Positions 60,701 through 64,000 of a stretch of DNA of 64,000 nucleotides are shown in pieces. The notes beneath the pieces are model-generated. The model saw nothing but the letters and a program-made list of their open reading frames with translations, was not told the DNA's origin and made no database searches. Source of the DNA: Nymphaea colorata (lineage: Eukaryota; Streptophyta; Magnoliopsida; Nymphaeales; Nymphaeaceae). The position numbers and the translations under genes were made by a program. The DNA lies in contig NC_045138.2 of the NCBI RefSeq assembly GCF_008831285.2, positions 941,143-1,005,142 on the forward strand, given 5' to 3'. Position 1 is the first letter of the stretch. Each line of letters opens with the position of its first letter.

Positions 60701-63700
60701 AACTTTCTTTGCAGCTATGTCACATGGGTGCGGGTATAGTACGGGTGTGGGTACGGTGATACGGGTTCGGACACGAAAATTTTGAAAATCGTGGGTACGC
60801 GAATTTTATACTTTCAAAAATGATAAAATAAAAAAAACATTAATAGTCTTATAATCTACAAAAAATCTCCAAATTAAAGAAAAACGAGAGGAAAATATAG
60901 AATCTTATTGGAAGGGAAATATAAAGGAAGGGAAAATAAAGAAATAGAGAAAATATAATTTTAAAAGTTTTAAAATGTAGCTGTACCCCAGCCGTACCCG
61001 TACCCATGTCGCCGTACCATCCGACCGACATGGGTACTTGGGCAACAGTGCATACCCGTGTCACATAACTTTGTAGAAAAGAAAGCTGAATACCAAAATT
61101 TTTAATAGAATTACATTTAAAATATATAAAAATAAGAAAGGAAAGGTCTGAAGGTGTAGAACTATGCTGTTTAAAGTTTGATATTTTAAAAATATTCTAA
61201 TGACTTAAAAACTTTTTTCTCATTGTATCCCTTACACACACACACACACAAGTTTTTTGCACTCATGTTTCCTACGTTAATACCTTCCAATTAAATGTTC
61301 AAACTACTAAAATCATTTGATGAGAAGGGTACTATGTATATTGGTACGAAATGAGTGTTCCTTCTGCATACCTAGGTTGGCTATAGCATGAATTGAGATC
61401 CTTTGCAGTGGGTGGTTACAGTTGGTATCAAAGCCATGTAAGGATGCATGTTTCATAAGATGGTAGCATCCCAAATGCGGATGCCGGCATGAGATCTGTT
61501 TTACACACAAAAGTTTGAGAGATTTGAATGGCCATATGCACTCAAGTCTAATACTACCTCTATCCTGGTTTCTAACCTCTCTTGGTGTAAACCAAATCCT
61601 GCTACGACATGAGTAGGAATTTGCTACAGTAGATTCTCGAGTAAATTTTGAATCAGGTTGCAAAGGTGCTACTTTCCACCAGTTATTACTGTCACGTGAC
61701 AATTACTGATCTCTTGATACCCTTGTTAGTGTGCCTTACAAATTTACAATGATACAATCAGTTCTTTTCGGTATTTCAATAAAAACCTTTATCAAATTTC
61801 TAGTTTACTGAGTTGTTATGTTACTTGATTGTTTTCTTCAATCATTGATGGGCAGCTAGGGTCATTGAAGAGGAGATATTTGGCCTAGACAATTTGTGTT
61901 GGATTTCTGCTACGGCGACTTCTGAAGCGGCAAGGCTTGCCGAGCTGTTGGTTCTGCAAAGTGGAATGACAGCCTTCGGAAAAGCATGTTACCGAGTAGA
62001 GGCTGATCTCGTACCAAATGTAAGATCATAAAAAGCATTGCTGATGTCATTGTGATCTGTTTAATGTGTCTATGCATAGGTCTGAAGCACGCAGGATTTT
62101 GGTCTCATGCCACACAGTACTCACAGTTTATTATTTTGTATCCCACAGCTTGCACCAAAGCTCGAAGCTCTCAGAGAAGAATATGTCCGTTTTGCTGTAG
62201 CCAAATGTTTATCTGCTATACGGGAGTACCGATCTGCTGTGGAGACAATTACAGGTTAAGCAAATTAGCATGAATAGTAGAGAGTAGATTCTTTTATTTC
62301 TTTTCCAGATATATTATGTAGGCTTTTATAGTTGAAACTAGACTCATTCAAACAAAAGAAAAGAAAAAAAATATGGTGAATCAGTATTTTGAAAGAATCT
62401 GATCAAACTATGGAAAGTGACAACTTTCTAATGATGTGGACGGACAAATAAATATCTTATTATTTTATTAATGAATTCATTGTTCTTTCTGCAGATTTTT
62501 TGCTTGAAAAAGAGGAAATAAAGGCAGATAAGATCTGGGATATTTTCTCAAAGGCTCCAAAAGTACCTCAGGTGCTTATGTATCTTTGGTTAATGCATGT
62601 CCTTTTTGAATTCTTGGTGGACAAATCTGGTTGATGGGCCTAAGAGGCTATCCTGGCTTGCTGCCATTTGGCTGCTTTTAGGAGCCATTCACGATAGGAA
62701 GTGTAGTTTCTAACCTTTTAAAGTGCAATCCAACATTGGACCTTTTCTTTTTGTGTGTTTTTTTTTTTTTTTTTTTTGGGGCGGGGGGGTGGTGTTCCAA
62801 ATCCTTGCTGATGTAATTTTTTTTATTGGATTTGACACTTGCGAGTCGGATAGTGGTTGGGTTATGCTTACCATACTGACAATCCAGACAGAGCCTTAAG
62901 AGGCTCAGCATGTCGTTAGCTAAAGCTGGATTTCTTTAGACAACCTTCTCTTGCACAGGTGAAAAATGTGATTGTTTTTGTTGTCAAAAGCACCATCTTG
63001 GTCTAACCTTGTGCCTAGGATTGCCTAGGTAGGGCTGGCTTAGATACTTTTAGAAAGAATAGCTGTATGAGTGTATGTAGTTTTTGCATATTTCAAGTTT
63101 CAAACTTATGGATACATTCTTGTTTAAAAGTTTGTGAACACCTGGGGAACATCTTTAGATACTTCCATAAAATAGCTCCGTGTACTTGTTTAGGGGTTAA
63201 TATTTCAAAAAGGTTAGCTGCGTATACATTTTTTGCATAACGCAAATTTGTGCCTATGTACATTTATTGAGAGAACAGGAGAGCTTTGGACCGATCTGTT
63301 TTAGCCTTAGTAGGCGCAGACCTTTTTGACTAGGCTGGGCCACTTAGGCACCCAAGTCACAAAAAAAAATCAAATCTTCTCTCCTATTTCCTTCCTCCTC
63401 TACTTTAACTTTTTCTTAATTCTTCTACATTTTTCCAGTTTCTTTTCCTGTTGTTCCTCTTCTCCTCTTTCTTCCTCTTCTTCATCATGTTTTTCCTGTC
63501 GTATACTATTTGCAGCCTGGGCACCACCCAATGCCAGCCTAGGCCTTCTTGTAGCGCCGTCTGCTAGTGCATTTGGCTACTAAACTTTCAACACAAATTT
63601 TGTTTCACTAAGCCATGATTTTTATTTCATTAAGTTCTGATGCAGCATCCTCTTTTCTGGATTTGTTGCTCCCAGGTCAAGCTTGCCGTTAAGTTTTTTT

Positions 63701-64000
63701 TTTTTTCATACACACCATGGTCATTTAGGAAGCAATAATTATCGGACTAAGCAAAAGAAACATGAAGCTATGTTTCCAGTAGAGACTTAAGCAGTCTAAG
63801 ACATTCATAAGCCATTTTGGAGCTAATTGCTGTACTTATCCACATACTTGTGAGCACTTTGTCATTGTTGTTAGAATTTCAATCTTTTTTTTTTTTCTTG
63901 CAGCCACCAGTGCAAGAAGTTGATGAGTATGCTGGTCTTGTTCACTCGGGAAGGTGGGGAATTCATGGGGCTTCTCTTCCAGGCAGAGCAACTTTTGCTC
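54730..64000 (+). CDS. FTSHI4: FTSHI4-like inactive FtsH (plastid AAA-ATPase), 3' end beyond the window
   Basis: FTSHI proteins are FtsH-like AAA-ATPases of the chloroplast envelope that have lost the protease site but are essential for plastid and embryo development. Exons: 54730-55050, 55709-55955, 56259-56634, 58030-58288, 58585-58716, 59201-59275, 59361-59486, 59578-59687, 59770-59848, 59961-60098, 60219-60330, 61856-62019, 62149-62254, 62495-62571, 63904-64000 (cut). They encode 806 residues in phase; the family member is about 855, so roughly 50 are missing. The N-terminus is Ser/Arg-rich, like a transit peptide. A membrane span lies near 252-277. The AAA domain has Walker A GPPGTGKT (370-377), pore motif MFVGV, Walker B IIFIDEID (D429, E430) and arginine-finger GRFD. 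The zinc site HEAGH is replaced by REAAV (601-605). Intron 2 has a GC donor. The exon 1 donor is the least certain. FTSHI4 rather than another FTSHI is from recalled sequence. Confidence 0.88.
57461..57606. repeat. 72-bp tandem duplication in FTSHI4 intron 3
   Basis: Two adjacent units at 57461 and 57533 share CACTCACACCTTGTTTACAT, GATCTTTCAAATGG and TGATTTATTTTAACTTTCAT with few changes. It is a recent local duplication with no visible role. Confidence 0.88.
60713..61072. mobile_element. TIR-type MITE of about 360 bp in FTSHI4 intron 11
   Basis: The left end AGCTATGTCACATGGGTGCG faces the right end ACCCGTGTCACATAACT, an inverted match. Inside the arms, GTGGGTACGGTGATACGGG pairs roughly with CCGTACCCATGTCGCCGTAC. 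The centre is AT-rich and non-coding. Related text occurs at 22740 and 36235. A target duplication was not found. Confidence 0.6.
61423..61435 (+). other. Isolated retrotransposon-type primer-binding motif
   Basis: TGGTATCAAAGCC differs at one base from the usual TGGTATCAGAGCC site complementary to initiator tRNA-Met. It lies in FTSHI4 intron 11. No LTR limits or coding region were found around it, so it may be a decayed insertion or chance. Confidence 0.35.
62755..62791. repeat. Poly-T / poly-G tract in FTSHI4 intron 14
   Basis: A long run of T is followed by GGGGCGGGGGGGTGG. It is a low-complexity tract where sequencing length errors are likely. The rest of this 1.3-kb intron holds only T-rich sequence and CCTAGGC-style short repeats near 63000-63560. 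Confidence 0.7.

Noticed and set aside
1-64000. CRISPR array, operon, defence island or viral insertion
   Set aside because: The window is plant nuclear DNA with introns; none of the tandem repeats has spacer structure and no viral or bacterial gene was recognised.

Overview
The window is nuclear DNA from a flowering plant. It has AT-rich intergenic DNA, many GT-AG introns, microsatellites of the CT/GA and TA type, several small transposons, and four plant housekeeping genes recognisable from their proteins. I cannot place the species more finely. No bacterial, organellar or viral segment was recognised.

Layout. 1-11 kb is gene-poor: a broken copy of the 3' end of SEC6 (915-1949), two small MITEs (4.2 and 5.0 kb), a long inverted-repeat element (7.2-9.5 kb) and an orphan first exon of an R2R3-MYB gene (9739-9877). 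11-30.4 kb is one gene, SEC6 (exocyst), with 25 coding exons and introns swollen by repeats. 31.6-34.1 kb is NMD3 (60S ribosome export), with an intron-free coding region. 34.1-38.8 kb is intergenic. 38.8-43.7 kb (minus strand) is a KORRIGAN-type membrane endo-1,4-beta-glucanase with six exons. 43.7-54.7 kb is a repeat-rich intergenic block: CACTA-type hairpins, a SINE, a hAT MITE with 8-bp target duplication, long TA and GA microsatellites and AGCTCGA-rich repeats. 54.7 kb to the end is an FTSHI4-type plastid AAA protein with an inactivated protease motif; its last exon or exons lie beyond the window.

The genes are not an operon or a functional cluster. SEC6 (vesicle tethering at the plasma membrane) and KORRIGAN (a trafficked cellulose-synthesis enzyme) both serve the cell surface, but their proximity is probably chance. 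NMD3 serves cytosolic ribosome assembly and FTSHI4 serves plastid biogenesis.

Exon limits were read by hand from splice sites, reading phase and recalled family sequences. SEC6 sums to 751 aa and KORRIGAN to 618 aa, both close to the usual family length, and every junction keeps phase. I found no convincing new biological system. The best leads are the long inverted repeat beside the MYB fragment, the partial SEC6 duplication, and a GC-AG intron in FTSHI4.
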